From contig NZ_MKTH01000004.1 of assembly GCF_001898175.1 (NCBI RefSeq), positions 124,001 to 188,000 on the forward strand: a stretch of DNA of 64,000 bases, written 5' to 3'. Both the position numbers and the translations under genes were made by a program. This DNA is from Cellulomonas sp. 73-92. GTDB lineage: Bacteria; Actinomycetota; Actinomycetes; Actinomycetales; Cellulomonadaceae. The notes beneath the pieces were generated by a model. The model ran no database searches and had not been told where the DNA came from. It saw nothing but the letters and a program-made list of their open reading frames with translations. Below, piece after piece: positions 1-8,232 of the stretch (position 1 is its first letter; every line of letters begins with the position of its first letter).

Positions 1-64
1 GACCCTGGTGTGGCTCTACCTGGAGATGCTGCGGATCTTCGCGATCTTGTCCGGCCGGCGCTGA
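1..64 (+). CDS. Bax inhibitor-1/YccA family membrane protein, C-terminal end only
   Basis: The first 64 bases read in one frame as the last 20 residues of a protein ending LVWLYLEMLRIFAILSGRR, then TGA. This tail (a final membrane segment followed by L-E-x-L-R and a short basic end) is typical of actinobacterial Bax inhibitor-1/YccA proteins, which have seven membrane helices. Only the last helix is present because the window cuts the gene. The assignment rests on this short tail, so it is probable rather than certain. Confidence 0.6.
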   Translation, partial: TLVWLYLEMLRIFAILSGRR

Positions 65-143
65 ACAGTCGCGTCGGCCGTCACCGGCGCCCGGATGTCG
101 TGGCCTTCCGGCGTCGGCCGGGGGTGGATGGCAGGCTGACGCG

Positions 144-1520
144 GTGAAGTACGTCGAGCACGTCAGCGACCTCGTCGGCGGCACGCCTCTGGTGCGGCTG
201 TCCGCCGTCACCGCGGGGCTGACCGCGACCGTCCTGGCCAAGGTGGAGTACCTCAACCCGGGTGGGTCGATCAAGGACCGCATCGCGCTGCGGATGGTCG
301 AGGCGGCCGAGGCGAGCGGTGCGCTGCGCCCCGGCGGCACGATCGTCGAGCCGACGAGCGGGAACACCGGCGTCGGCCTGGCGCTCGTCGCGCAGCGCAA
401 GGGGTACCGCTGCGTCTTCGTCTGCCCGGACAAGGTGAGCCCGGACAAGCGCGACGTGCTGCGGGCGTACGGCGCGGAGGTCGTCGTCACCCCGACCGCC
501 GTGCCGCCGGAGCATCCCGACTCGTACTACTCGGTCTCCGACCGGCTGCTGCGCGAGATCCCGGGCGCGTGGAAGCCGGACCAGTACTCCAACCCGAACG
601 GGCCGGCGTCGCACTACGAGTCGACGGGCCCGGAGATCTGGGCGGACACGTCCGGACGCGTGACCCACCTGGTCGCCGGCATCGGGACCGGCGGCAGCAT
701 CACCGGCACCGGGCGCTACCTGCACGAGGTGTCCGCCGGCCGGGTGCGCGTCGTCGGAGCCGACCCCGCGGGGTCGGTCTACTCGGGCGGGGACGGCCGG
801 CCGTACCTCGTCGAGGGCGTGGGCGAGGACTTCTGGCCGGCGGCCTACGACCCCACGGTGCCCGACGAGGTCATCGCGGTGACGGACGCCGACTCCTTCG
901 CGATGACGCGGCGGCTGGCGCGGGAGGAGGGGCTGCTCGTCGGCGGGTCGTCGGGCATGGCGGTGGTCGCCGCGCTCCGGCTCGCCCACCGGCTGCCGCC
1001 GGCGGAGGCGGCCGAGGCCGTGATCGTCGTGATCCTGCCGGACTCCGGGCGCGGGTACCTGTCGAAGATCTTCAACGACGCGTGGATGCGCTCGTACGGG
1101 TTCCTCTCGGCCAGCTCCGGGGCGACCGTCGCCGACCTGCTCACGACGAAGACCGGTGTGCTGCCGGACCTGGTCCACACCCATCCGAACGAGACCGTGC
1201 GGGACGCCATCGAGATCTTCCGCGAGTACGGGGTGTCGCAGATGCCGGTCGTGGGCGCGGAGCCGCCGGTGAAGATCGGCGAGGTCGCGGGCTCGGTGTC
1301 CGAGCGGGCGCTGCTCGACGCCGTGTTCTCCGGGGCGGCGGCGCTGTCCGACCGCGTCGACAAGCACATGTCGCCGCCGCTGCCGCTGGTCGGCGTGGGG
1401 GAGTCGGTCGAATCTGCGCGGCTGGCGCTGGAGAAGGCGGACGCGCTGCTCGTCGTGGGCGACGGCCGGCCGGTCGGGGTGCTCACACGGCTGGACCTGC
1501 TGGCGTTCCTCGCCCGCTGA
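144..1520 (+). CDS. cbs: Cystathionine beta-synthase, PLP-dependent, with CBS-domain pair
   Basis: 458-residue cytosolic enzyme that condenses serine with homocysteine to give cystathionine (transsulfuration). The N-terminal 320 residues form the fold-type II PLP domain: the lysine that binds PLP is K44 in GGSIKDR, and the phosphate loop is seen in TSGNTG and GTGGSITGTG. Residues about 335-457 hold a CBS (Bateman) pair, often an adenosyl-ligand sensor. The family also contains O-acetylserine-dependent cysteine synthases, so substrate preference is not proved. The cystathionine gamma-synthase gene at 12227 lies 10.7 kb away, on the same strand. M. tuberculosis keeps the two genes (Rv1077, Rv1079) close together. 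Confidence 0.93.
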   Translation: MKYVEHVSDLVGGTPLVRLSAVTAGLTATVLAKVEYLNPGGSIKDRIALRMVEAAEASGALRPGGTIVEPTSGNTGVGLALVAQRKGYRCVFVCPDKVSPDKRDVLRAYGAEVVVTPTAVPPEHPDSYYSVSDRLLREIPGAWKPDQYSNPNGPASHYESTGPEIWADTSGRVTHLVAGIGTGGSITGTGRYLHEVSAGRVRVVGADPAGSVYSGGDGRPYLVEGVGEDFWPAAYDPTVPDEVIAVTDADSFAMTRRLAREEGLLVGGSSGMAVVAALRLAHRLPPAEAAEAVIVVILPDSGRGYLSKIFNDAWMRSYGFLSASSGATVADLLTTKTGVLPDLVHTHPNETVRDAIEIFREYGVSQMPVVGAEPPVKIGEVAGSVSERALLDAVFSGAAALSDRVDKHMSPPLPLVGVGESVESARLALEKADALLVVGDGRPVGVLTRLDLLAFLAR

Positions 1521-1597
1521 GGCCGTGACCGCCCCGACGATCGTGCCGATCGCTGCCTCGCCATCAAGAGCTCGGGTCGAGGTGCCGTTGCGGGGCC

Positions 1598-2122
1598 GTG
1601 GCACCGCAACCGGGCTGGTACAGCGATGGGGTGACGCCGGGCGTGGCCCGGTGGTTCGACGGGGAGGCGTGGACGCAGCACACGCAGCCGGTGGCGCCGC
1701 CGGTGGTGCCGTCGCCGCCCAACCCGGGGTCGCAGCCGTCGCAGTCCGCCTCGGCGGCGCCTTCGGCCTATGCGTCGTCGCACCCCTCGTCGTACCCCTC
1801 GTACCCCTCCTCGTACGGCGGTGCGGTGGGGTACGGGCCGGCGGTGCCCGCGGCCGACCAGCACGGTCCGTCCGACGCGCTGCACTGGATCCTGCCCGTC
1901 GGCCGGTCGTGGCAGTCGATCGTCGCCGGCTACGTCGCGATCGTGGCCTTGTTCCTGTGGCCGCTGGGACCCGTCGCCCTCGGCCTCGGCATCTGGGCGT
2001 TGGTCAAGGCGCAGCGTGGTGGTCACGGCCGTGGCCGAGCGGTCTTCGCGGTCGTCGTCGGCGTGCTGGCGACCGTCGGCACGGTGTGGGCGGCCAGCAC
2101 GGGGTTCTTCTCGGGCCGCTGA
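1598..2122 (+). CDS. DUF2510 domain membrane protein with Ser/Pro/Tyr-rich linker
   Basis: 174 residues from a GTG start. Residues 1-32 match the DUF2510 pattern (PGWYSDG...[11 protein letters not shown]), a short Trp-rich module at the N-terminus of many actinobacterial membrane proteins. A low-complexity Ser/Pro/Tyr linker (about 35-85) follows, then two hydrophobic segments (about 105-135 and 145-168) separated by a basic turn, as in DUF4190-type proteins. Function unknown. M. tuberculosis carries a proline-rich membrane antigen (Rv1078) at the same place after cbs, so this may be its positional counterpart. No strong ribosome binding site precedes the start. Confidence 0.75.
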   Translation: MAPQPGWYSDGVTPGVARWFDGEAWTQHTQPVAPPVVPSPPNPGSQPSQSASAAPSAYASSHPSSYPSYPSSYGGAVGYGPAVPAADQHGPSDALHWILPVGRSWQSIVAGYVAIVALFLWPLGPVALGLGIWALVKAQRGGHGRGRAVFAVVVGVLATVGTVWAASTGFFSGR

Positions 2123-2159
2123 CACCTCGCTCCCGGTACGACGAATGTGCGCTGTGACC

Positions 2160-2204
2160 TGGACAAACATTGTCAGCTCGGCGTATCATCGAACACATGT
2201 TCGC
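2160..2204 (+). promoter_or_regulatory. Promoter and LexA (SOS) box over the start codon of the DUF222/HNH gene
   Basis: A -35-like TGGACA (2160-2165) and a -10-like TATCAT (2184-2189) are separated by 18 bases. The -10 runs straight into TCGAAC-ACAT-GTTCGC (2189-2204), which matches the mycobacterial LexA consensus TCGAAC-N4-GTTCGA at all but the last base. The ATG at 2197 lies inside the box, 7 bases after the -10, so transcription should begin at or next to the start codon and LexA would block it directly. Confidence 0.85.
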
Positions 2205-4284
2205 ACGCGTTGGTCTCGCCGGAGAGCGCACTGTCGCGCTGTCCGACGACCTGGGCGCTGAGGTCGGCGGGGGCGGTGCGCTGCCTTCCGGCGACCAGCG
2301 CGTACAGGTCGACGCGGACGCTCTGCTGCTGTCCGGCGATCCGCGGGCGGTGGTGCTGGTCGATGCCGATGGTTCGCTGTCCGACGAGCCGGGGGCGGCT
2401 GGGCTGGTCGGCGGCGCCGTGCTGCCCGACGAGCCCCGGGCAGACGAGTGGTGCTGGCTGTGCGATCCGTTGGGTGATGCCTGGTGGGATCCCGCCGACG
2501 CGGGTGCCGAACCGGGTATCGAGATCAGCCCCGAGGTTCAGGCGCTGCTGAGGTTCGCGTCGTGGCCGTCGGAGTCCCACCGGGCCGGCGCCGAGTGCGC
2601 CGCGGAGATCACCCCGCCCGGGCTGGTCGGGCCGGCGCTGTCGACGTGGGACCCGGCCGGTGCCGAGCCCGGCATCGTGGTCGACCCGCAGCTCGAGGGG
2701 TCACCGGGTGAGGTGCCGTGGTTGTCGGCGTCGTGTCTGGCGGCGATGACCCCGGGGTCGGGACTGGCGGGCGTGTTGGAGCGGGTGGATCTGGCGTCGG
2801 CCGGTGATGAGCTGTTGGTGGAGACGGTGGCGGCAGCTGCGCGGCAGGCCGCGTTCGATCACCTGCTGGGTGCGTTGGCCGCTGGGGAGCTGTCGCGGCG
2901 GGCGTCGATGAACCCGCTGTGGCATCCGCCGGTGCCGTCGCGCACGTGTGTGGCTGGTGATGAGCTGGCGATGCGGTTGGGCTGGTCGCGTCCGGCCGCT
3001 AACCGGCTGGTCCGCGATGGGCGGGCGCTGGGCGCGCAGCTGCTGCCGGTGGCCGACGCGGTCCGCGACGGGCTGCTCGATCTTGCCAAGCTACGGGTGC
3101 TGAGCGACCGGTTGGCTGACCGGGCCTACCAGCTGTCCTGGCCCGTGCTGGAGCAGGTGCTCCCAGACGCGCCGACGCGCACCCCGACGCAGCTGGCCGC
3201 CGACATCGACCGGGCCCTGCTGGCCGCCGACCCGGTGGATGCGGCGATACGCCTGCCGAAGGCGTTGGCGGCCCGGCACGTGTGCCACCCCCGTCGCCTG
3301 CCGGACGGGATGGCGGGCCTGTGGGCCGTCCTACCCGCCACCGATGCGGCGCGGATCGACGGCACCCTGGAGGCCACCGCCCGCGCCGCGCGGGCCGCCG
3401 GGGATCCGCGCACCCTGGACCAGCTACGCGCCGACACCCTGACCGACCTAGCCACCGGCACCGCCGTGCTCGCCGGTGTGAAGTTGGCGATGGCGGGCGA
3501 GGGCGCTGGCGAGAAGGTCGTCGTGACCGCCGATGCAGGCAGCGGCCAGATCGCTGATGCCGCCGACCAGCAGCCCGATCCGCTCGACCGGGGGCCGGAC
3601 GAGGCAGACCAGGAGACCGACGGGGTCGACCGGGCGCCGGATGACCAGGGGTGGGAGTCGGACCTGGCGCCGGAAGCCGCGCCGGTCGCCGGCCAGGCTC
3701 GTCCGCCGGGGCGGGCCGCCCCGGGCATCCGGATCCCCAAGGTCCGCATCGATGTCACGGTCGCGTTGTCCACGTTGATGGGGTTGGACGAGCAGCCGGC
3801 TGAGCTGGCCGGGCTCGGACCGATCCCCGCCGAGCAGGCCCGTGCCCTGGCACTCGGCGGGACCTGGCGACGCCTCGTCACCGACCCGCTGACCGGCACC
3901 GTGCTGGACGTCGGACGCACCCGCTACCGGCCACCCGCCGCCCTGGCCGAGCACGTCCTGGCCCGCGACCAGGTCTGCGCCGGACCCGGCTGCAGTGTGC
4001 CCGGGCACCGCTGCGACCTCGACCACACCACCGAGTACCACGGCACCCCCGCCAACGGTTCGCCCGTGCCCGGCACCACGTCGGCCGGCAATCTCGGTCC
4101 GCTGTCCAGCCGATGCCACCGACTGAAGACCGACGGCGGCTTCACCCTGCGACAAGTGACCCCCGGCGTGTTCGAGTGGCACACCCCCGCCGGCCTCGCC
4201 TACCGCGTCACCCCCGGCCAGAACGGACACACCCAGAAGCTCGACACCCACCCCCGCGCCATCCCCGACAACCCACCCTTCTGA
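2197..4284 (+). CDS. DUF222 / HNH endonuclease domain protein (13E12 family), SOS-controlled
   Basis: 695 residues from the ATG inside a LexA box; a TTG at 2170 is in frame but lies upstream of the predicted transcript. The middle (about 180-440) is the helical DUF222 region. A disordered Asp/Pro-rich linker follows (about 445-510). The C-terminus is an HNH nuclease: paired cysteines in CAGPGC, the histidines in CDLDHTTEY, then NLGPLSSRCHRLKT. These are multicopy 13E12-repeat genes in actinobacteria, suspected of mobility, and several M. tuberculosis copies are LexA-regulated. A role in DNA damage response or DNA mobility is inference. The N-terminal 150 residues are acidic and not conserved to my eye. 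Confidence 0.9.
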   Translation: MFARVGLAGERTVALSDDLGAEVGGGGALPSGDQRVQVDADALLLSGDPRAVVLVDADGSLSDEPGAAGLVGGAVLPDEPRADEWCWLCDPLGDAWWDPADAGAEPGIEISPEVQALLRFASWPSESHRAGAECAAEITPPGLVGPALSTWDPAGAEPGIVVDPQLEGSPGEVPWLSASCLAAMTPGSGLAGVLERVDLASAGDELLVETVAAAARQAAFDHLLGALAAGELSRRASMNPLWHPPVPSRTCVAGDELAMRLGWSRPAANRLVRDGRALGAQLLPVADAVRDGLLDLAKLRVLSDRLADRAYQLSWPVLEQVLPDAPTRTPTQLAADIDRALLAADPVDAAIRLPKALAARHVCHPRRLPDGMAGLWAVLPATDAARIDGTLEATARAARAAGDPRTLDQLRADTLTDLATGTAVLAGVKLAMAGEGAGEKVVVTADAGSGQIADAADQQPDPLDRGPDEADQETDGVDRAPDDQGWESDLAPEAAPVAGQARPPGRAAPGIRIPKVRIDVTVALSTLMGLDEQPAELAGLGPIPAEQARALALGGTWRRLVTDPLTGTVLDVGRTRYRPPAALAEHVLARDQVCAGPGCSVPGHRCDLDHTTEYHGTPANGSPVPGTTSAGNLGPLSSRCHRLKTDGGFTLRQVTPGVFEWHTPAGLAYRVTPGQNGHTQKLDTHPRAIPDNPPF

Positions 4285-4336
4285 GCGGGCCTCGGCGGCA
4301 GCAGGTCGGCGTCGGACGGGTGCCTACGCTCGAGGC

Positions 4337-4480
4337 GTGACCGGCTCCGGCGCCATGGAGGGCTCGCCGGGGATGCCGCGATACGCGCTCGTCGCCTGGA
4401 CCGTCGCCGGTGCTGCCGTGCGCTCGCACGAGCAGCCGCGGCTGAACCGCCGGTTCGGCGACCGTACCGGGCGTGCCTGA
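4337..4480 (+). CDS. Possible small protein or gene remnant, 47 residues
   Basis: A 47-codon frame begins at GTG 4337, seven bases after a -10-like TACGCT (4324-4329), the spacing of leaderless genes elsewhere in this window. The product (VTGSGAMEGSPG... ending RFGDRTGRA) has no signal peptide, no membrane segment and no motif I recognise. It may be a decayed gene end. It fills half of the 288-base gap between the HNH gene and the esterase; the rest of the gap shows nothing distinctive. Confidence 0.25.
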   Translation: MTGSGAMEGSPGMPRYALVAWTVAGAAVRSHEQPRLNRRFGDRTGRA

Positions 4481-4571
4481 AGGCGGTGCCGGCCTGGGTG
4501 GCGGCGGACGGTGGCGTCGGCTCTAGGGTTTCGTCGTCCCCTTCCTATCGACGACGAGGGAGCCCCTTCCG

Positions 4572-5558
4572 GTGGCCATCTTCGACCTGCCGCTGCCCGA
4601 GCTCGAGCGCTACCTGCCGGAGGTCGACGAGCCCGCCGACTTCGACGCCTTCTGGGAGGCGACGCTGGACGAGGCCCGCGGCTTCGACTTCCCGCCGCAG
4701 GTGACGCCGGTGGAGACCGGGCTGTCGCTGGTCGACGTTCTCGACGTGACGTTCGCCGGTTTCGCCGGCCAACCGATCAAGGCGTGGCTGGTGCGGCCCG
4801 CGGGCTCGTCGGACCGGGCGCTGCCGGCAGTCGTCGAGTACATCGGCTACGGCGGTGGGCGCGGGCTGCCGATCGAGCGCCTGGCCTGGGCCTCCGCCGG
4901 GTACGCGCACCTGGTCATGGACACGCGCGGCCAGGGGTCGACGTGGTCGATCGGTGCGACGCCCGACCCGGTCGGCAGCGATGCCGCCTACCCGGGGTAC
5001 ATGACGCGCGGCATTCTCGACCCTTCGTCGTACTACTACCGCCGACTGATCACGGACGCGGTGCGGGCCGTCGACGCGGTGCGCGCGCTGCCGGGGGTCG
5101 ATCCGGCTCGGGTGGCCGTCACCGGCGGCAGCCAGGGCGGCGGCGTGACGCTCGCCGCGGCGGGGCTCGCCGGGGACCTGGTCGCGGCCATGCCCGACGT
5201 GCCCTTCCTCACGCACTACCGCCGGGCGCTGGACCTCACCGACGAGTACCCCTACCAGGAGATCGTCCAGTACCTGAAGAACCACCGGGACCAGGAGGCC
5301 GCGGTGTTCCGGACGCTGGCCTACCACGACGGCCTGTCGTTCGCCCGCCGCGCGACGGCGCCGGCGCTCTTCTCGGTCGGCCTGCGTGACACCACCTGCC
5401 CGCCCTCGACGGTGTTCGCCGCCTACAACCACTACGGCACGCTGGCCGACGAGCGGCCGCCGACCGAGATTGCGGTGTACCCGTACAACATGCACGAGGG
5501 CGGCCAGGCCTTCCAGCTGAGTCGCCAGATCGCGTGGCTGAACGCGCTCCCGTCCTGA
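4572..5558 (+). CDS. Acetylxylan esterase / cephalosporin-C deacetylase (CE7)
   Basis: 328-residue alpha/beta hydrolase that removes acetyl groups from xylan oligomers and similar small acetyl esters. The catalytic triad is clear: S187 in GGSQGG, D273 in GLRDTTCPPS and H308 in NMHEGG, at nearly the positions known for the Thermotoga CE7 enzyme. The oxyanion-hole region RGQGST is also present. There is no signal peptide, so it should act in the cytosol on imported oligosaccharides, as CE7 enzymes usually do. Start is GTG with an AGGGAG ribosome site about 10 bases upstream. It stands alone, with no glycoside hydrolase beside it. Confidence 0.92.
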   Translation: MAIFDLPLPELERYLPEVDEPADFDAFWEATLDEARGFDFPPQVTPVETGLSLVDVLDVTFAGFAGQPIKAWLVRPAGSSDRALPAVVEYIGYGGGRGLPIERLAWASAGYAHLVMDTRGQGSTWSIGATPDPVGSDAAYPGYMTRGILDPSSYYYRRLITDAVRAVDAVRALPGVDPARVAVTGGSQGGGVTLAAAGLAGDLVAAMPDVPFLTHYRRALDLTDEYPYQEIVQYLKNHRDQEAAVFRTLAYHDGLSFARRATAPALFSVGLRDTTCPPSTVFAAYNHYGTLADERPPTEIAVYPYNMHEGGQAFQLSRQIAWLNALPS

Positions 5559-5602
5559 CGCAGGGGGGGCCAGGTTCGGTCCCGCCGAGTGCCGGTGTTG
5601 TT

Positions 5603-5638
5603 CGCCGAGCGCCGGGGACGTTTCATGGGCGCTCGGCG
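5603..5638. terminator. Inverted repeat after the esterase, probable terminator
   Basis: CGCCGAGCGCC (5603-5613) pairs perfectly with GGCGCTCGGCG (5628-5638) around a 14-base loop. There is no T-run, which is common for actinobacterial terminators. A direct repeat, GCCGAGTGCCGGTG / GCCGAGCGCCGGGG (5584-5597, 5605-5618), overlaps it. Termination of the esterase transcript before the FKBP gene is the simplest reading. Confidence 0.5.
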
Positions 5639-5709
5639 CACGAGGACGGCGTTCGGCGAGGGGAGCACGCGCTCGTCCGGCGGCCCAGGGGCATGTGAGG
5701 ATGGGCGCC

Positions 5710-6114
5710 ATGACTGACGCCCTTCCCACCGCCACCGGCGCGTTCGGCGACAAGCCGACCCTGACCTTCCCGGCCGAGTCGGCTCCGGCCGACCTCGTCG
5801 TGCAGGTGCTGGAGCGCGGCACCGGCGACCTCGTCGAGGCCGGCCAGGACATCGAGGTCAACTACCTCGGCCAGATCTGGGGCGGGTCGATCTTCGACTC
5901 GTCGTACGACCGCGGCGAGTCCATCAGCTTCCCGATCGGTGTCGGCATGGTCATCGCCGGCTGGGACGACGGGCTCGTCGGGCAGCCGGTGGGCTCCCGG
6001 GTGCTGCTGTCGATCCCGTCGCACCTCGGCTACGGCGACCGCGGCGTGCCGGCGGCCGGGATCCGGGGCGGCGACACGCTCGTCTTCGTCGTCGACATCC
6101 TCGGCGTCAGCTGA
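5710..6114 (+). CDS. FKBP-type peptidyl-prolyl cis-trans isomerase
   Basis: 134-residue single-domain FKBP that catalyses proline isomerisation during protein folding. Typical features are visible: VNYLGQIWGGSIFDSS, the FPIGVGMVIAGWDDGLVG core, and the closing LGYGDRGVPAAGIRGGDTLVFVVDIL. There is no signal peptide, so it is cytosolic. Starts at 5695 (GTG) and 5701 (ATG) are in frame, but the product from 5710 (MTDALPT) resembles relatives best. The gene is convergent with the TetR gene, separated by 10 bases. Confidence 0.93.
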   Translation: MTDALPTATGAFGDKPTLTFPAESAPADLVVQVLERGTGDLVEAGQDIEVNYLGQIWGGSIFDSSYDRGESISFPIGVGMVIAGWDDGLVGQPVGSRVLLSIPSHLGYGDRGVPAAGIRGGDTLVFVVDILGVS

Positions 6115-6124
6115 CCCGCGGGGC

Positions 6125-6748
6125 TCAGCGCAGCCCCGTGACCACGGTCTCGACGAGGTAGCGGAAGCTCGCCTCGACGTCCTCCGGCAGGCCGAAGCCG
6201 CCGCCGAGCTCGAGCTCGACGAAGCCGTGCACCGCCGCGCGCACGGTCCTGACCTGGTCGACCCACCGGTCCGGCGGCAGGCCGAGCTCCCTGACCGCAC
6301 GCGCCACGAGGTCCACGGGCCCCGACGAGGCCGGGCCGAGGGCGGCGGTCTCGGCACCCTGGACGGCGCGGTACCGGCCCGGGTGGGCGAGGGCGTAGGC
6401 GCGGATGGCGATGGCCAGAGCGCGGACTGCCGCGGCCCCGGTGAGCGTGGCGTTGGGGCCCTTTCCGGCGGCTGCGACGGGGTCCAGGGTGGGGTCCGCC
6501 GCGGGCCCGGTCACGGCCGCGGTCATCACGGCCGCAAGGTCGTCGACGCATCGCGCCGCGACGGCCGAACGGAGCGCCGGCAGGCCGTCGACGTGCTTGT
6601 AGAGGCTGGGCACCGCGACCCCGGCCCGCTGGGCCACGGCCGAGAGCCCGAGGTTGGCCCACCCCGAGGTCCCGCCCTCGTCGACCACAGCGAGGGCGAG
6701 GTCGACGACCACCTGCGGCGTCAGCCCGGCCCGCGGCACCTCAGGCAC
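6125..6748 (-). CDS. TetR family transcriptional regulator (WHG-type C-terminal domain)
   Basis: 207 residues. The N-terminal helix-turn-helix is seen in GWANLGLSAVAQRAGVAVPSLYKHVDG; the C-terminal ligand domain resembles the TetR_C_33/WHG group (RAVQGAETAAL, VHGFVELELGGGFGLPEDVEASFRYLVE). The GTG at 6748 is chosen because the gene then overlaps the end of the hydrolase gene by eight bases, giving one coupled transcript. It likely represses its own operon by binding the perfect dyad at 7581-7595. Longer frames upstream run into the hydrolase and are artefacts. Confidence 0.88.
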   Translation of the reverse strand: MPEVPRAGLTPQVVVDLALAVVDEGGTSGWANLGLSAVAQRAGVAVPSLYKHVDGLPALRSAVAARCVDDLAAVMTAAVTGPAADPTLDPVAAAGKGPNATLTGAAAVRALAIAIRAYALAHPGRYRAVQGAETAALGPASSGPVDLVARAVRELGLPPDRWVDQVRTVRAAVHGFVELELGGGFGLPEDVEASFRYLVETVVTGLR

Positions 6749-7571
6749 CCCTTGTCGGGAGCGCGGCGAGGAACTCGAGCACCGCGGGCACGACGATGTC
6801 GGGCGCCTGGTGCTGCGGGTAGTGGGCCACGTCGTCGAGCAGCTCGACGCGGGCGCCCACCTCATGCTCGAGCCACGCCGCCTCGGCGGCCGGGTCGTGG
6901 AAGTCCGGGTCCTGGCGCCCGAGGAAGGCCAGCATCGGCACGTGGATCTCCGGCAGGCGGGGGGTCACCGGCGCGTGCGTCAGCTGCATGGTCAACGCGC
7001 GGAACTGCGCCAGGCGAGCGGGGTCGCCCATCGAGGTGCGGATCGCGGCGACGTGCTCGTCGAGCCACGGAGCCGTGCGGCCGCGGTTGAGGGTGCCGCG
7101 GTAGTAGCGCGTCCAGACCGCCGCGCCCCACGGGCGCGCGAAGAGCAGGGGGTAGAGGAGCCGTGCCGCCGAGCCGCCCGACGAGGGGTTGCGCAGCAGC
7201 GGACCGGTGAGGACGAGTGCCTCGACGGCATCGGGGCGCTCGGCGGCGGCGTAGGCGACCGAGGCCGCACCCATGGAGTTGCCGACGAGCACGGCGGGGA
7301 CGCCGCCCAGCTCGTCGACCAGGGCCAGCACGTCTCCCGCCGTGGCGATGTCGCCGTGGGTGCGGAAGGTGGTGTCGGAGTCGCCGTGGCCGCGCAGGTC
7401 GGTGACGGCGACGCGGTACCCGGCGCCGAGCAGGGGCCCGACGAGCTCGCGCCACGTCGAGCGCAGGTCGCCCATGCCGGGCACGAGGACGACGAGCCGG
7501 CCGTCGGCCGGTCCGTCGACGGTGTAAGCGACGCGACCCTCGGGCCGCTGGATGTACTGGACGGTGCTCAT
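6741..7571 (-). CDS. Alpha/beta hydrolase
   Basis: 276-residue alpha/beta-hydrolase fold protein. The nucleophile elbow is GNSMGAAS (catalytic Ser), the oxyanion region is PGMGDLRSTW, a likely acid Asp lies in LGRQDPDFHD and the final His in VAHYPQHQAPD. The substrate is unknown; relatives include esterases and C-C hydrolases. The gene is first in an operon with the TetR regulator, so its substrate or product may be the inducer. Start ATG 7571 is seven bases after a -10-like element, which suggests a leaderless transcript. Confidence 0.85.
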   Translation of the reverse strand: MSTVQYIQRPEGRVAYTVDGPADGRLVVLVPGMGDLRSTWRELVGPLLGAGYRVAVTDLRGHGDSDTTFRTHGDIATAGDVLALVDELGGVPAVLVGNSMGAASVAYAAAERPDAVEALVLTGPLLRNPSSGGSAARLLYPLLFARPWGAAVWTRYYRGTLNRGRTAPWLDEHVAAIRTSMGDPARLAQFRALTMQLTHAPVTPRLPEIHVPMLAFLGRQDPDFHDPAAEAAWLEHEVGARVELLDDVAHYPQHQAPDIVVPAVLEFLAALPTRGA

Positions 7572-7578
7572 GGCTAGA

Positions 7579-7607
7579 AAGCTAATGCCATTAGCCACCG
7601 GTGTCAA
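7579..7607 (-). promoter_or_regulatory. Promoter with TetR operator for the hydrolase-tetR operon
   Basis: Reading the minus strand, a perfect -35 TTGACA (7607-7602) and a -10-like TAGCTT (7584-7579) are 17 bases apart. Between them and touching the -10 is the perfect dyad GCTAATG-C-CATTAGC (7581-7595). A repressor bound there would exclude RNA polymerase. TetR autoregulation is inferred from the position. Confidence 0.8.
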
Positions 7608-7612
7608 CGCAT

Positions 7613-7705
7613 CTCGTCGCAGCGCTGCCCGGGCGAACCGCAGCGCCAGCGCCGCGTCCTACGGCGAGCAACTCGTCGGTCATGCGCTTGGAAGTCTCCG
7701 GGCAG
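7613..7705 (-). pseudogene. Decayed 3' fragment of a second ATP-dependent DNA ligase gene
   Basis: Two blocks resemble the intact ligase gene at 8233-9822, in the same order and strand. Minus-strand reading gives ETSKRMTDELL, matching KTFKGMTDEML of the ligase, and then ALALRFARAALRRDA, matching GVALRFARVLRYRDD. At DNA level GCGAACCGCAGCGCCA is identical in both copies, as is CTCGTCGGTCATG. About 100 bases between the blocks are missing relative to the ligase. It cannot encode a functional product. Confidence 0.65.
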
Positions 7706-7730
7706 CGGATCACCGACGGCCTTGCTGTCG

Positions 7731-8150
7731 TCAGGAGTAGCCGGTGACGGTCACGTCGAGAGTGATCCGCTGCGGAGTGGAGGAGCAGCTGTACGTGAGC
7801 ACCGCGGTCGTCCTGCCCCCCTGGGTTGCGGCGAGCATGGGGATGCCGCCGGTCGGTCCGGAGCTGTTCGCGGGCGGGAACGTCAGAACGGCTGGGTCTG
7901 CGATCGTTGCCTGCCAGCACTCGGCAGCAAGGTGCGCGCCGGAAGGCGGCGTGATGACGACCTTTGCGCCAAGCGTTACCAGCACCGCGACTGGTGTCGC
8001 GCCTTGTGCCGCGCTCGCGAAGTCGACATTCGCGTCCGGTGGCGGCTGCGTCGGGGGCGGTGACGTGCCCGAGGCGGTGCAGCCGGCGAGTGCGCCGATG
8101 ACGAGAGCTGCGCCGGCGCACCATGCGGCCGCTGACCTGCGACGCCCCAT
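7731..8150 (-). CDS. Putative secreted lipoprotein
   Basis: 139 residues. A positively charged N-terminus, a hydrophobic stretch and the lipobox LAGC (Cys at residue 24) mark a type II signal peptide, so the mature protein should be anchored to the outer face of the membrane. A Thr/Pro-rich spacer follows, then a beta-rich domain of about 95 residues with two cysteines. The layout is reminiscent of chagasin-like (I42) protease inhibitors, but I cannot see the defining motifs, so function stays unknown. The gene lies between the ligase relic and the intact ligase. Confidence 0.7.
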   Translation of the reverse strand: MGRRRSAAAWCAGAALVIGALAGCTASGTSPPPTQPPPDANVDFASAAQGATPVAVLVTLGAKVVITPPSGAHLAAECWQATIADPAVLTFPPANSSGPTGGIPMLAATQGGRTTAVLTYSCSSTPQRITLDVTVTGYS

Positions 8151-8232
8151 GGCCGGAGTATCGCGTCACGCGCCGTTGGCGTTGGCGCGGTTTCGGTGCG
8201 GTCTGATCACGATTTCGCTCGCCCGGCACTCC

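Noticed and set aside
81..1604. Long minus-strand frame opposite cbs, and many similar frames opposite or within other genes
   Set aside because: High GC content creates long spurious frames. The translations are rich in Arg/Gly/Pro/Ala with no domain, whereas the opposing frames carry complete known motifs.
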